64,000 nucleotides of DNA from Astropecten irregularis (GCA_963971285.1 OZ020257.1:13902602-13966601), one strand, 5' to 3'. Counted from the stretch's first letter, positions 44,873 through 56,750 are shown. Notes: generated by a model not told the origin, from the letters alone. A program made the numbers and translations.

Positions 44873-46744
44873 TCACACTGTTGTTTCGTCATCATCCAGG
44901 CTTTCAGTCTCAGAATCTAAGGCCTTGAATCGCACATTGGACATACCAGTGGTGCTTGTGCAGCCAGCATTCGTCTCTGTAGGGTTCTTAAAGAGGAGGA
45001 AGCGTTCTCTAGGCTGCCTGGCCCTGAATCTTCGCCGTGCGTGGTGAAAGACTGCCGCCCAGAATACCAGAATCAAGAAAGAAACCACTCCAAACCACGT
45101 GCCGATCAGAAAGTACAAATGTGTCCTCTTGGGATAGGACGTGCAGACAAGATTAGCTCCTGAGCTATCTCCCTCGTAAATCGTTTTTTTGTCGAATGGT
45201 TTCGGCCACACACATTTAATGTAATCCGAGACCATGAACCCTTGGAATTCGGTGTCCAGTGTCCACAGCAAATGGCAGTCGCAAAAAAATGGGTTGTCGT
45301 CGAAATAGATTTTTGCCGAGACCGCGTCGGGAATTGAAAGAAAGGTTGACTGCTTAAAACTATGGAGGTTGTTACCCGTCAAGTCTAGTTCAAAAACGGA
45401 CGTACCGCTAAACGCATCGTCGTCCAGTTGTGTCAAATAATTATTGGATACATCTAACTTGTACAGGGATATGAGGCTGTTTAATTTCGGCAAGTGCGTC
45501 AGGCGGTTGCCGGACAGATCTAAGATCTCTAAGTATGTTAAACCAGACAAGCACATCGCTGACATGCTCTCAATCTCATTATTTCCTATGAATAACTTTG
45601 TGAGGGACACTAAATATTTGGAGGATATAAAACTTGTATCAGACAATCCATTGCCGGTCAAATCGAGAATGTCCAGAAAGCTGTGGTTCCTGAAGAGATC
45701 CGCAGGAAGCTGAAGCAGTTCGCTGTACCTGATTTTGAGCATCACAAGGTTGACATTGTTATGGAACAAACCGGAAGGCAGAGTATGCAGCGGTGAGTTT
45801 CTGCTGAGCTTCAGAGTCTCCAACATTTCCAGATCTTGAAAGAGATCAACCGGAATCTCGAGTATGTAATTGGAGCTCAGGTCTAGGTCGGTCAGCTCTA
45901 CCATATCCTTGAAACACGAGTGGGAGAACATGTCGATGTAGTTGTTGGAAAGAATTAGCGTCCTTAGTCTGTTAGGCACCGTGGCTCCAAACCAAGACCG
46001 CACGCTGAACACCGTGAGCGACTCTGAATCGTTCACAAAGGTCCCGATCCTGTTAAACGACGCACTGAGATAGTCCATTCGGGCGCAGTCGCTCAGCGAC
46101 CCAGAAGGGATCTCCTGCAACGAGTTGCCGTCCACCTTGAGAACGCGTAGTGAGACCAAACCGGCAAACGCACTGGGGTCTAGTGCCTGTAACCCGACGT
46201 AGCTGAGCGAGAGGTTCTGCAGTTTAGTCAGATTTACGAAGCTGTTGGGACCCAGGTATGTGATGTTGTTCCCATCGAGCACAAGCGTCCGAAGAGATCG
46301 GAGATAGGCCAAGGCCGCCACTGGGAGCCTGGGTAAGCGGTTGTTGCTTAGGTCCAGGTGGATGAGCTTGGGTTGGTTCATGAAGGCGTCCTCGGTGATC
46401 TGATTGATGTGATTCTGGGCGAGATTGAGAAGTCGCAATTGTCGGTATCTTCGTAGGGTGTTCCTATGCAGGAATTGGATGCTGTTTCCCGACAGGCGCA
46501 ATATACGGGTATTATTGCGCACTGTCTCGTACGGAATGGACGGGAGATTCAGATGTGTGCACTCTATCAACTGATAGATGTTTTCGCACGTGCAGCCATC
46601 CTCACAGATGGGGGCCACCGAGATGTCGTTTGATGATGGGGGTGGTAAACTGGCCTGAACAAGGGTCAGCATATCCTCAGACAGCATGGCTGCCAGAGCA
46701 AATATCATGACAATGTTGCTTACCCAGCTACGAGAACGCGTCAT
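44873..46744 (-). CDS. LRR type I membrane receptor, copy E
   Basis: Uninterrupted 623-residue frame, ATG at 46744. The signal segment is at residues 8-31. The N-terminal cap has Cys47, 51, 53 and 62. About 16 LRRs run from residue 80 to 465, with the irregular repeat V-R-S-W-F-G-A at 248-254; the preceding DPxGWF motif is not conserved here. The C-terminal cap has NPFFCDC with Cys488, 490, 511 and 534. The membrane helix is at about 542-565, followed by a short arginine-rich stop-transfer segment. The tail is acidic toward its end (ETESLDDDETTV) and finishes TTV, a class I PDZ-like ligand. It is the most divergent of the five together with copy C. The role is probably cell-surface recognition; the ligand is unknown. 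Confidence 0.9.
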   Translation of the reverse strand: MTRSRSWVSNIVMIFALAAMLSEDMLTLVQASLPPPSSNDISVAPICEDGCTCENIYQLIECTHLNLPSIPYETVRNNTRILRLSGNSIQFLHRNTLRRYRQLRLLNLAQNHINQITEDAFMNQPKLIHLDLSNNRLPRLPVAALAYLRSLRTLVLDGNNITYLGPNSFVNLTKLQNLSLSYVGLQALDPSAFAGLVSLRVLKVDGNSLQEIPSGSLSDCARMDYLSASFNRIGTFVNDSESLTVFSVRSWFGATVPNRLRTLILSNNYIDMFSHSCFKDMVELTDLDLSSNYILEIPVDLFQDLEMLETLKLSRNSPLHTLPSGLFHNNVNLVMLKIRYSELLQLPADLFRNHSFLDILDLTGNGLSDTSFISSKYLVSLTKLFIGNNEIESMSAMCLSGLTYLEILDLSGNRLTHLPKLNSLISLYKLDVSNNYLTQLDDDAFSGTSVFELDLTGNNLHSFKQSTFLSIPDAVSAKIYFDDNPFFCDCHLLWTLDTEFQGFMVSDYIKCVWPKPFDKKTIYEGDSSGANLVCTSYPKRTHLYFLIGTWFGVVSFLILVFWAAVFHHARRRFRARQPRERFLLFKNPTETNAGCTSTTGMSNVRFKALDSETESLDDDETTV

Positions 46745-48250
46745 GGTGTTGGAGATTCACTTCCAATACATCAATATCGATTTGCACCGGGAAATGCCAT
46801 TATAATGTATGATACACGTCCGTTAACATGACGCCATTTCAGGCAATCGCTATTGGTAGTGGGCTGTCAAAGTCATATCGTTCCAGTGGCCTAGCTGTCA
46901 CATTATTCACATATTCTCGTGGTACACCACGTTCGTTCAGTTGATCAGGCAGGCGAATACCTATCCACAATAACAGCGAGGCTCAGACCTTTTCGCCATT
47001 CACTTTGCAAGCAACAAACAACGCTGTTAGGTGTCATTAATGTACTGGAATGAAGTTTAAGCTTATAAGGCTGCATCATCAGCCCTATGTACTGCCGAGT
47101 CCATCTCAGTGTACTGACTCGATTCCGAAGAGTTATAAATCGAGGAGACTGCCAGACGTGTCCCTCCTACTTGCACTAGCTGTTCGATTCCCTTGACGTT
47201 TCATCAGAGAAGTCAGAAATCAAGTTTTGTCCGAGAGCGAAGAGATCGAGAAAGAACAGAAGCTACTCTTAAGTCTCGTGAGTGGCTAGGTGACCTGTTC
47301 TGATCTAGACAGTATTCTGACCGTCCTGCACACTCACACTGCCGTCACCCGTACCGTGCACATGGTCTGAATTTTATTCAGTCAGAATGGTATACGTGAC
47401 TCGATCGTCTACGGTCTGTGCATGATGATGATTTCACGTACGGCCTTGGTATAATGTGGATTGGTTTATAATACCCATGATGGGGATGTTCCTCTGGGAG
47501 TTAGTGCTGCTTGGTGACCGGACACAACGCGGTGCAGTCGGTAATGACGCGTTGCCGAGGCGGCTATAGCTAGTCGCTTGATGAGGTTGAGGTCCAGTCG
47601 ATAGCTTTCTGACAACTCCCCTGGGAATGAGAATAGAAGAAATTGCTGTTAGTATTAGGAGGTGAGGGGAAAAAGGCATGATGTGTACGGCATGGCATGG
47701 CATGCACAGAGGAAAACATATGTTCTGTTTTATCTGAACACGGAATTTACAAACAATAAATGGCTAACATTCTTGACACAAAATAAAAAATTGGCGCTTT
47801 CAAAAATGGAATTGGTTCCGAAAAAGTGAAATGTCCATCCAAATACAATTTTCAGACCAAAGGTTATGATTCCGTTTGTAGGTCATTTTAGATCGGAAAT
47901 AAAAATAAAACAAGATATTTTGGCATAAAAAAGAAAGCGCGCCCTCTAGTGTTGCGCCCTCTGTTGTTTGACTTAAAGTTCCAAGGTCAACACCGGCTGA
48001 AGTGTCATGTCATGGACCAACGTGGGTTTGTTTTTACCGTGAAACTAATGTAACATTACATAACTCAAAAAGCATGAAAACTGTCCAGACCTACTGACTG
48101 AATCGCCTTGGAAAGAAACAAAGTTCACATGGATTGCAAGTGTTCAGTGCGGTATATTTAAACGTATGTTGTTTTTAACTTTTTTCAAGTTGTTTATGAA
48201 ATACATTATGTGCGTCCTTGATATTTTTGCCCATGAATCTGTAGGGGCCT
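46745..48250. other. 5' flank of LRR copy E and intergenic DNA
   Basis: No repeat is recognised up to 48210. A MITE family 1 scrap ('GTCCTTGATATTTTTGCCCA') lies at 48211-48243. An 89-codon - strand frame at 47434-47703 has a hydrophobic start but no recognisable family. Confidence 0.4.
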
Positions 48251-48253
48251 ACA

Positions 48254-48512
48254 GGGAAAGAATTCCACTGACGGCCATGACGGAAACAGGATGATTTCCT
48301 CCAAGAGTTAACTTATTTGATGCAAGTCATAATGAACTTCAATTTCAGGAGTGAAAACTGGTGTAGCTTACCTAAAAAGTGAGATTTTCATGGGTTTTTT
48401 TACCTACAATTATACACTTTGTATGCAGTGGTAGCCATTTTTATCAAAACGCCCTCTGTTGGTCCCATAGGTTTGTGCACAAGTGATGGCGGTCAGTGGA
48501 ATTCTTTCCAAT
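48254..48512. mobile_element. TIR element with GGAAAGAATTCCACTGAC ends
   Basis: 'GGAAAGAATTCCACTGACGG' then CCAT at the left; 'ATGGCGGTCAGTGGAATTCT' then TTCC at the right. About 255 bp and non-coding. Confidence 0.7.
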
Positions 48513-49792
48513 TTCACTTACACTTTCGTATTCTTCAGATTTAGATTTTTTACACCAGCCCCTGAAAGTTGTCCAACTTGACCATACCTTGCCTTTGTAA
48601 AAAGTTGTATTTCACCTTAAAATTTAAAATCCCAGGTTGTGGAATTGATATGCCGAAAGTGCACATTGCCTATTGAAAAATGATGAGTATATTGTTGCAA
48701 CGCTTTGTGTGTCAGAAGTCTAGGCACATGACTGGCGTTCACACCATTGGTTCCCTGCTCATCCCTTATGCAAGAACGGTCTAAATGGGGACCAGTTTTG
48801 TATGTCACAAAATTAACATGCGCCTGTTATAGCGTCAGATACCATGAAATGAGACGCACAAAGGCTGCTTTGCTGGTACTTGTAACCTGGAACTTATTAT
48901 TTTCTTTAGATTTTCCAGGGAGCAACATTTTGTACGTGAACGATGACAAATGGAATTAAATTTATCAATCTACTGTAAAGAGCCACGATATAAAAATACA
49001 ACATTGCATTAACTGATGAGTAGTCCCAGTGTATGTTAGAGCAGGACTTGAATTTACCTCTTGAAGTAAAAAGATGGTCTTCCCTTAGCTAAGGAGTTTT
49101 ATATTGTATGTGAGAGAAACTGAAATGTCTTTATGAACATTGAAAGAGTAGATGTACATGTTGGAGACGAATGCACATTGCTTGTCATCCTCGCATCAGC
49201 AGAACAATTCAGGCAGAAAACAGAGACTGAGAAGAAAAAAAAAGAATCGACTGTGAAGATGTCCACTTGAAACGATTCTGGGGAAAAAAATCTTTCCATG
49301 GAGCAAGAAATCTCCAAGAGTCTGAGACTTGAGTGCTTTCACACCTTGTCTAGGTCTGTCTCTGTCTGTTTGTGAGAATCTGAGACAGCTCAGGGAGATA
49401 TATGAATGAGACAGGTCCAACATAAAAGCTGTCCTTTACAAGTGGACAGGCTGATGACACCTGGAAACTTTCACTTTAGTGAAACTCATCTCATTTTGTG
49501 CTGTCAAATCATTCAGGCACATTTTGTAAATCTTTGCATGATAACTGTAGGCTGGTCATGCTGGTAGGAGTAATCATAGACCTATACTTGCATAGCGTCC
49601 TGTGCGCCATTTCTCTTATGAAAGTAGACTAGGCGCAAACAGGAACCAGAGGTTTAAAATCTGCATGATGCAATCCCTCATCGGTAGTAGGGCTAATTAG
49701 TAGTAAACAGTAATCAGAAAATGCAGATCTGTGTCAGTACATATATATGTATGTATAATTATTACTTTGTACAAGTTCTGCCAAATAATCGT
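48513..49792. other. Intergenic, nothing recognised
   Basis: No gene or repeat is recognised. Confidence 0.4.
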
Positions 49793-50015
49793 CAAATTAT
49801 TGAAATCTGGGAAGCCTTGAAAGCAAAAGACCGGAGGGGAAATCTGGGAGATGTTGTCCATGCCGAATATTCGTCTAACTCATTCATTGTGTGTTCATTT
49901 CGGGAATAAATCGTGCGCCACCTACTAAGCTGGAGTTGTAGTGCATTTAGATCGATAAACACCACCGCATTTTCTTTTTTAATCAAAAGAGGGCGCCACT
50001 CAAAAACTTGTGTTC
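49793..50015 (+). repeat. Dispersed repeat, uninterrupted copy (empty site)
   Basis: Continuous version of the repeat that is split at 41149-41721. At the insertion point it reads 'CTACTAAGCTGGAGTTG'. Confidence 0.7.
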
Positions 50016-50379
50016 AGATTACTGTATAAACAGTCATGAAATTATCCAAACATGGACACGCCTTCATATCCTTCATAGATTTTGTCTTGTCCCGCAATGC
50101 ATGTAATGTATGTGGTGGTGCGACGAACAGCATCAATTACAACATGATACATCTTCACTACCTCTAATATTGTCATCACTGTGTTCGTAACCTTTGAAAT
50201 CCAACGCATCCAGAACCTTTCAGTGGACGAGGCGTTGTTTGTCTATCATTTCATCGTGTTTGTATGTTTGTTACGCTCTTTCGTCTTTCCAGCACCCTTT
50301 AAACCTCATGTTTTTTAAAGAGGTGTTTCACTGTTTGTTGAAGTCTTTACTTTTCACGGAAGTAAAATGTAAATTTGCT

Positions 50380-50755
50380 TTGATGCTTCTGATGTTTGCC
50401 TTAGTGCCCCCGGTATTTGCCTCTGGTAATTGCCTTGGTGCCTCGGGGACGTTATTTTTCAGCCCTTGTAATGGTTGTTGTGCCCGGTCATTGCCTTCAT
50501 GTGTTTGCCTTGGTGGCTTGGGTCGTTGCCTTGTTACCTTTGGTAATTGCCTCGGTGTTATGAATTTTAAAATAAATTCCCCTTGTGCCTGTTGTTATGT
50601 TTGCCTAGCTTGGTGCTCCTGATATTTATTTTTGTGCTAATCATTGCCTTTTTCCCCCTGGTCTTTGCATCAGTGCTTCTGATCATTGCCTTGGTTGCCC
50701 TTGTCGTTGCTTTGATGCCCCCAGGGCCAGGGCATTTCCTTGATGCCCTCAGTTA
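50380..50755. repeat. Degenerate tandem repeat, TTGCCTTGGTGCC unit
   Basis: Words such as ATTGCCTTGGTGCC, TTTGCCTTGGTGG, ATTGCCTCGGTG and GTTGCCTTGTTACC recur every 20-30 bases. The 142-codon frame at 50194-50622 is Cys/Leu-rich only because it reads through this repeat. Confidence 0.65.
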
Positions 50756-50799
50756 AGTTTCAAAGTTGCGGTAGCACATATTTGTCAGTGTCCTTAATA

Positions 50800-51187
50800 T
50801 CATGGTTTTTGTCAAAGAAATGCGCAGATTTATGGGGAAAAATATCAAGGAAGATTCAGTAGGCCTAACAGTCCCGAGTTGTCTGTGAAATTTCCAGTCC
50901 CATACGGTGCCCACTTTTTGAGAAAACAGTGAAAAACGCCCACAGTGTTGTAAAAATCTTTTCACCGTTATTTTTTATCTTTAAAAGATCAATTGTTTTT
51001 GGTATTGGTTTTACTCTTTTCTGGATAAATACAGCATTTCAGGCAGAAACATTTTAATGGCATGTTTGTACAGTCCATCTTTATACCCTGTTAGTTATAG
51101 CATGGAGGAACGAAAGACGGTACATGTACATCTTTGGAGATTTCTGTTTCAGTATGCTACCTAAGTATGATACTACAGCGCCTTTAA
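50800..51187 (-). mobile_element. MITE family 1, copy 10
   Basis: Family interior in reverse orientation ('GAAATTTCCAGTCCCATACG'); right boundary TTAA 51184-51187. The left terminus is degraded and the last 50 bases carry small insertions. Confidence 0.65.
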
Positions 51188-51717
51188 TAATTCTTGATGT
51201 GTTGAAACAACAACATGAATGAATGAACAGTCAAGCGTAAATTATTCAAGCTATCATACCCAGAACCCCCCCCCCCCTCCCACTCCCTCCTTGGTGGGAA
51301 TGTTCCATTATGAATGTTCACAGTTGCGTAAATGCTGCCATGCCGTAGGAATTATAAACCATACACATGTGATGCGGAGAACCTGCTTGGGAAAGTGCAG
51401 TGCAATTATCCTGCAGTCATCCATGCACAGGTGCATCATGCATGAAGACATTGCAGGTGTTTCTAGTTGACACTAATATAAGTTGGGCAAGTACATCTGT
51501 GTGCCATTATGCATAATATTAATATTAATAATAATTAATCTTTTAGAGAGCGCAGAAACTATGTCTATATATTCTACTGCGCATTATCATTATCCCTGGT
51601 CATTGGGTTACTTTAACATTCCTGAAAGCATCTCAACTCCCTGGGGAGCATACAGCACCGGCTGCTGTGAAGCGCATGAAAACTAATCAAACCACAAAGC
51701 CATCTCATATCTCAACC
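51188..51717. other. Intergenic with a C-rich run
   Basis: A run of 10 C at about 51266-51275. The short ORFs are not supported. Confidence 0.4.
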
Positions 51718-51882
51718 CTCGCAGGTACCCATTCACACCTGGGTGAAGAGGAGCAATATGAGACATAAGCATCTTGCCTAAGGATGCAAGCACCACTAAC
51801 CCATGGCTGGATTCGAACCCATAATTTTGGAGATTGATCACAAGATCTTGAGTACGACACACCAGACCACTTTGGCACGGCA
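51718..51882 (-). mobile_element. tRNA-derived SINE fragment
   Basis: On the - strand: 'GCCAAAGTGGTCTGGTGTGT', B-box 'GGGTTCGAATCCAGCC', then 'GGCAAGATGCTTATGTC' and 'CACCCAGGTGTGAATGGGTA' followed by CCTG. The last motif is a common core of marine-animal SINEs. Confidence 0.6.
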
Positions 51883-52935
51883 TGCATACATGTACCCAAC
51901 ATATTGTGCTGGGAAGTAGACATCTCATATATCACCGTACATACCAAGCAAGATTTAATGTTCAAGCATCTCACAAATTTGTTTCACCCCAGAGCCATAA
52001 TGTAAACTTGAAAAGGTTAGCTATAAACATGTGATGTAAACAGTTCAGACTAGTCTTGAAGGATGATCAGATGACTGCCTTCATCACAGTTTTTGGGATT
52101 CATAATCTTTAGCACTTGGAACATCCTGTCTTTCATCGGACTTTGAATTTACATGCTTGTCAGAGTCTTACATTAAATTACTTCCTGTAAGTTCATGAAC
52201 AGTACATGCGGCTCATACATGTAAATACCAAGAGTGGCCTTCATACATCACTCTGTGCCCTCATTAAGCATTAAATCTTCATATCCTCTGAAAATTTGTG
52301 ATTTTAAAAACAAGGGGCAAGCTTAGTTTTCTTTCTTTACACATGTCTAAGGAATGCTCTCAGTGAAATTTCAAAATGTGTACCATTTGATGGAGGCCCT
52401 AAAGCCAAGACTGTGGCAACTCATTCAGGGCATAACCTCTTGAATATTCACTAATCACCTAGCGAGCATCAAGTCCTTTTAAACTTTAAAGGCATATACC
52501 CATCCAACACACAGATGATGTGACCTGTATTCATGTGGCACAAACTATGGAGCACCTCTTTAAGTGTCCTTTATTGGCATGATTGGAGCATATAAATGCA
52601 AAGCTGAAGACCTTGTGGAGTACAATGCTTTTACTAGGAGCTGTGTCCAGCTTTTGTTGAAACACAACATTTGATGTGTGTGGATGGAAGACTAAGGTAT
52701 AAAAGTGTTCCGCACTAATGATGTCACACCATGCATGCACGCGCACACACTCATACCCCAACTCACCACACGTTTGCATGGCCAGTTGCAATGTTTGTCT
52801 GAGGTTCGGTGCTATTTTTAGCGCAAGTGCACAGCGCTATTAGCATTAGACTTATCAGCTTAGGTTTTTTTAATATGGCATCTGATTTCTGTTAATTGTT
52901 TGATTTGATGACAGAACTAGGAGCTGACGAGGAAG
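51883..52935. other. Intergenic and presumed 5' region of the PPCDC-like gene
   Basis: No gene is recognised. A weak acceptor-like 'TTTGATTTGATGACAG' ends at 52915, 20 bases before the ATG, so an upstream leader exon is possible. Confidence 0.3.
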
Positions 52936-53133
52936 ATGGCCCAGACTGCTAAGAAACTGAAGTCTGATGAGGAGGACACCACATCTATCCCACCGCTGCC
53001 ACCAGTTTTCGCAGCATCAACAGCAGCAGCAGCAACAGCAACACCAAGACATCATGTCCTTATAGGATGCACAGGGAGTGTAGCATCAATCAGAATCCCT
53101 CAACTGGTTCAGGAACTGGTCCAACACAAGCAG
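52936..53133 (+). CDS. PPCDC: Phosphopantothenoylcysteine decarboxylase-like, exon 1
   Basis: 66 codons from an ATG in good context (GAAGATGG) to a consensus donor CAG|GTAAGT at 53131-53139. The exon ends in phase 0. The first 38 residues are charged, then Ala/Thr-rich and low in complexity. Residues 39-66 read HHVLIGCTGSVASIRIPQLV..., which is the first beta strand and FMN-phosphate-binding TGSVA loop of the HFCD flavoproteins. In animals this start with a variable N-terminus fits PPCDC, the FMN-dependent enzyme that turns 4'-phosphopantothenoylcysteine into 4'-phosphopantetheine in coenzyme A synthesis. The catalytic His and the later substrate-binding motifs are not in this exon. No later exon was recognised before 64000, so intron 1 would exceed 10.8 kb, or the copy is incomplete. 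Confidence 0.6.
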
Positions 53134-53497
53134 GTAAGTCATCAAGACCACAGCGACTGCATGACAGTCTCCCAACTGACACCATGTCACACCAAAAGAC
53201 TCAAGAACAGTCGCGACGTGTAACCCGATGACGTGACTGTAAAGCACAAAATGGGTACAATATATCTGACAGATCCAAAAAGCTGCGATCTTGTTACAGC
53301 TGGAATGAGCTTTGAAAGGAGCTTTCCAGCGCTAAGTGACACCCGAGTTTCATCTTCCTCGGTCTTACGAAACCTGAGACAATTCAAGAGAGTAAAATGA
53401 ATCCCGAAATGTTACAAGTGAATAGATGGACAGTCTAACGATGCCTGGTAACTTTCCACCTGTAAAACCCCTCCTTTTCAGACCGTTATGGCTGGTA

Positions 53498-53876
53498 TTA
53501 AAGATATACATGTAATACATGATTGGTATTGGTTACAGAATAGCACTTGATCTTTGTCTAATCTAAAATGTACTTATAATACTGGTAATGGTGACACAAT
53601 TTGTGAAAATTTGCGATCGGACATCTAAGTCATGAGAAAATAGTGTAAACCCAAGTAAATTTTTCTTATTAAACATAAAGAATGGTTTTTATCTTACTCC
53701 GAGATCAAATCTGTTCTCAGCCTTTGTTTTACCAATTTCTGGATAAATATACAATTTCAGGCTGTAATTTTCAATGGTATGTTTCTACCAGCACCATCTT
53801 CATACCCTGAAAGTTATACATAAATCTGTGAAAATGTCTGTTTGGGTATGTTACCAATCCTATACTGTACCTTTAA
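53498..53876 (+). mobile_element. MITE family 2, copy 5 (in presumed PPCDC intron 1)
   Basis: TTAA at 53498-53501 and 53873-53876. The left end is interrupted by a few extra bases (AGATATACATGTAATACATG), the right end ACCAATCCTATACTGTACC. Full interior. Confidence 0.7.
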
Positions 53877-54083
53877 AGATCAGACAATCTCATTTTGCAA
53901 GAGACTAAAACCATATTCCACACGCATAACACGTATACATTGTACATAAATCATTCAGGGCTCAATTCCAGCGATTTACAGTTTATCTCGACTGGCTTTT
54001 TTTTGCTTGTACATACCTCCCACCCATCTCCGTCAGTGCATGTTGCTAGACAGACATGAATTTCCACTGAACCTGAACCTTCC

Positions 54084-54116
54084 CCCCCTCCCCCCCCCCC
54101 CCCCCCCCCCCCCCCG
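54084..54116. repeat. Poly-C tract
   Basis: About 30 C interrupted by one T. Such runs are prone to assembly errors. Confidence 0.85.
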
Positions 54117-55867
54117 ATCACACGACTGTTTGATTGATGAGTGTAATCTATGTAAACCTGTGTCCATCAATAATGAAGATAGCATATGTGTAGCCAAAAC
54201 AGAAGACTAAGAAAAAAAGAAAAGTACAGTTGCTCATGTATGGAGATGGTTGCTGGATTAACCGCACATGCAGTGTACAAGATTCTAGAAGAAATAAGGA
54301 AAGAAGAGTCTACAAAAATAGATTGTAGCAGCTATTTTCAAATTGAAATTTCAAAAAACAAGAATGCATAATTTTGTGTTCACATAAGAAGTTACGCATT
54401 ATAGTGTAAATTATAATGCTTGTTCTGCTTTGTTGTTTTAGTCTTAGATATATATTGTATAATTTAATTGACCTGTGATCTAACTGCATCCCAACCCCAA
54501 CCCCAACCCCTCCATAAAATCCCCATCCAATCGAAGAGACCTTTACCGCAATTCGCTATCAAAACACGGCGGGGGAAATCCATGTACATTATATATAACG
54601 ACGATCCGCGCTATCATCGCACACCAGATTACTCGCAAATATTAGATTTTACGCTCCGACAGCTAATGTCACACATTTTTCCAATTTTCAGCACGGCGCG
54701 TGCCCGAGCCAGGCCCAGGCCCTAACCAGAAGCATACGCACAGTACCGGCACACCCAGGGATATATATCAGATTAGCTCAATTTCTTATGCTGGATGCAT
54801 TGAGACTACCCTCAAGCACAAAGTATCTTTCTGTTTCCAGTGAAATGTAATCCGTGTACACACTCGGTAAAATTCCGCAGCCTGGACATATTGCGGAGGG
54901 GGACTTGACGAGGTGCTACACTGACTCATCTGACGGTTTTAGTTTGTCTGGCAACTTGTCCTCAAATTGAACACTAGATTAATAAAGGAGAGTGTTTATG
55001 GGAAACCCATATCACCCTACAGATCACTCCTATCTTGCCTGTCAGCTTACAGTGAAGTTCAAAGCCAAACGGTTTTGATTAACTTGACATTCCAACCTTT
55101 GTGCTTTCTCTGTCACCATTTCCCTCAAATCAGTTTTTCTCTCAAAGACATATTTTCAGAACTTAATTGAACAACTGTTTGTCACATTTTCTTGGAAACA
55201 ATGGCATAATAACTAGGGGCGCAGAAGGGGGCACTTGCCACAGGCGCCACTTTTTAGACGGCACAAAAATGCAGAGGCAAAACAAAACAAGGTAGTTGTA
55301 CTGTCAGTGAAGTTATTTTGGAAATCGAATCCAATGAACAAAGAAAGAATGATTCCAATTTCAAATTGTCCGATTTTTTTTTTTTATTGGCACCAGAAGT
55401 TTGAATTAGGGGCGCAATTTTAGCGCTTACCCCGGCCGCCATTTTCCCTAGATACACTTTTTCCAAGGCTGTACAGTATGTTTTAATTTTGCGGCACAAA
55501 AAGTGCTGTTAAATGTATTCCGTGTACTTGATGAACCTGGGTACTAACAAATCATAATTTGAAAGTTATTATCAGTATTTCTCTGAAATTATTTCAGAGA
55601 AAATTTTTTTCAGAGATTGATTTTGATGATTGATTATTTGTCACAATATTTGGGGAACTTATACTGCCTTATTTGTAAAATAATTCTTTCTAGTACCTTT
55701 TGAAAAAATGCTGTGCACAGATTTGCATCAGACAAAACTAAAATCCAGACTGTGGAATCCTGAATCCATTCAAATTCCGAAATGATTTTGATGGATACTG
55801 GACTTATGCACTAGATTCAGCGCTGCCTGCATCTCTAACACAATGTGTTTGGCCGTCGTCTTATCAA
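54117..55867. other. Presumed intronic or intergenic DNA
   Basis: Only a CCCCAA triplication (near 54491-54508) and a T-rich run (55374-55385) are seen. 'TTTAGACGGCACAAAAA' (55253) and 'TTTTGCGGCACAAAAAG' (55489) are partial repeats. No exon is recognised. Confidence 0.35.
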
Positions 55868-55930
55868 TAAAGATCCTGCTAGGATTGAAATGCATCAGGC
55901 CCTAACCCTAACCCTAACACCAAACAAATG
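55868..55930. repeat. Half of a short palindromic element beside CCCTAA units
   Basis: 'GATCCTGCTAGGATTGAAAT' and 'GCATCAGGCCC' match the family at 34933, then TAACCC repeated three times, and 'CCAAACAAAT'. Confidence 0.5.
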
Positions 55931-56599
55931 TGTAGACCTAGATGTAAAACTAAAAGGCCAGAGCCCTTGTTGAAATCTCCATTTTACTTTTAAGTGTTTC
56001 AGAATAATAAGATTTGTATCTAGGCAACATCATATCTTTGTCAGTGTCTGTTACCGTTCAAACTCGGCAACAGACCACAACGTTCAGCCTACATGCATTT
56101 TGTAGCCCCTAGAACAAAGTACATGTACTGCTAAACCTGTACAGTATGTACACTGTACACAATGCTCTAATAGTGTCTAATATGGCTTAGCGTTTCCGTG
56201 GATTCAGGACTTGGGTTTTATACAAGGCCAGTCATAAATCTGGTGTTACGTGTAATTTCATTGAATACCAGACTTCCATTATATTATATCTTCTCTGTGT
56301 TTATTTCACACGGCTGCCATGGTAACCATATTAATAGGATAAAAACAACAAGATTAAATCAGTTCTGAAAACAAAATTTTGCGCAATTCTCCCGCTCCGA
56401 CATCTGTCTCTTTGCCCCAGTTGAATATTTTAACCCAGTTTGCCTCAGACAGATGTAAAATGATACTATACATATGTAGTCAATAAACAAATCTCCATTA
56501 AACGTATTAAAATTTTCAGCTAAATAAAAAACCCGACATAGCATGTGTACGTATAAAAATACAGGGTGAAACTGGTGGAACTGCGTAGCACTGTAGGTA

Positions 56600-56750
56600 A
56601 TAAATAGCTGGAAGAGATAAGAAAAAAGTGCTCACCAATTAAAGTGTTGGCCAAATTTTCCAAGCCCTGATGAAGACCCAGTAGGGTCAAAAATTTGGCC
56701 AACCCTTTAATTGGTGCGCCTTTTTTTGTTATCTCTTCTAAGCTTAAAAT
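56600..56750. repeat. Inverted repeat around AGAGATAA / CACCAATTAAA
   Basis: 'AAAGTGCTCACCAATTAAAG' with TGTTGGCCAAATTTT near 56625 is mirrored by 'AAAATTTGGCCAACCCTTTA' with ATTGGTGCGCC near 56687. Arms of about 40 bases, non-coding. Confidence 0.6.

Noticed and set aside
50194..50622. 142-codon Cys-rich ORF that looks secreted
   Set aside because: The Cys/Leu pattern comes from the degenerate TTGCCTTGGTGCC tandem repeat.
55890..55912. Telomere-like CCCTAA units
   Set aside because: Only three units, next to a short palindromic element; too few for an interstitial telomere array.
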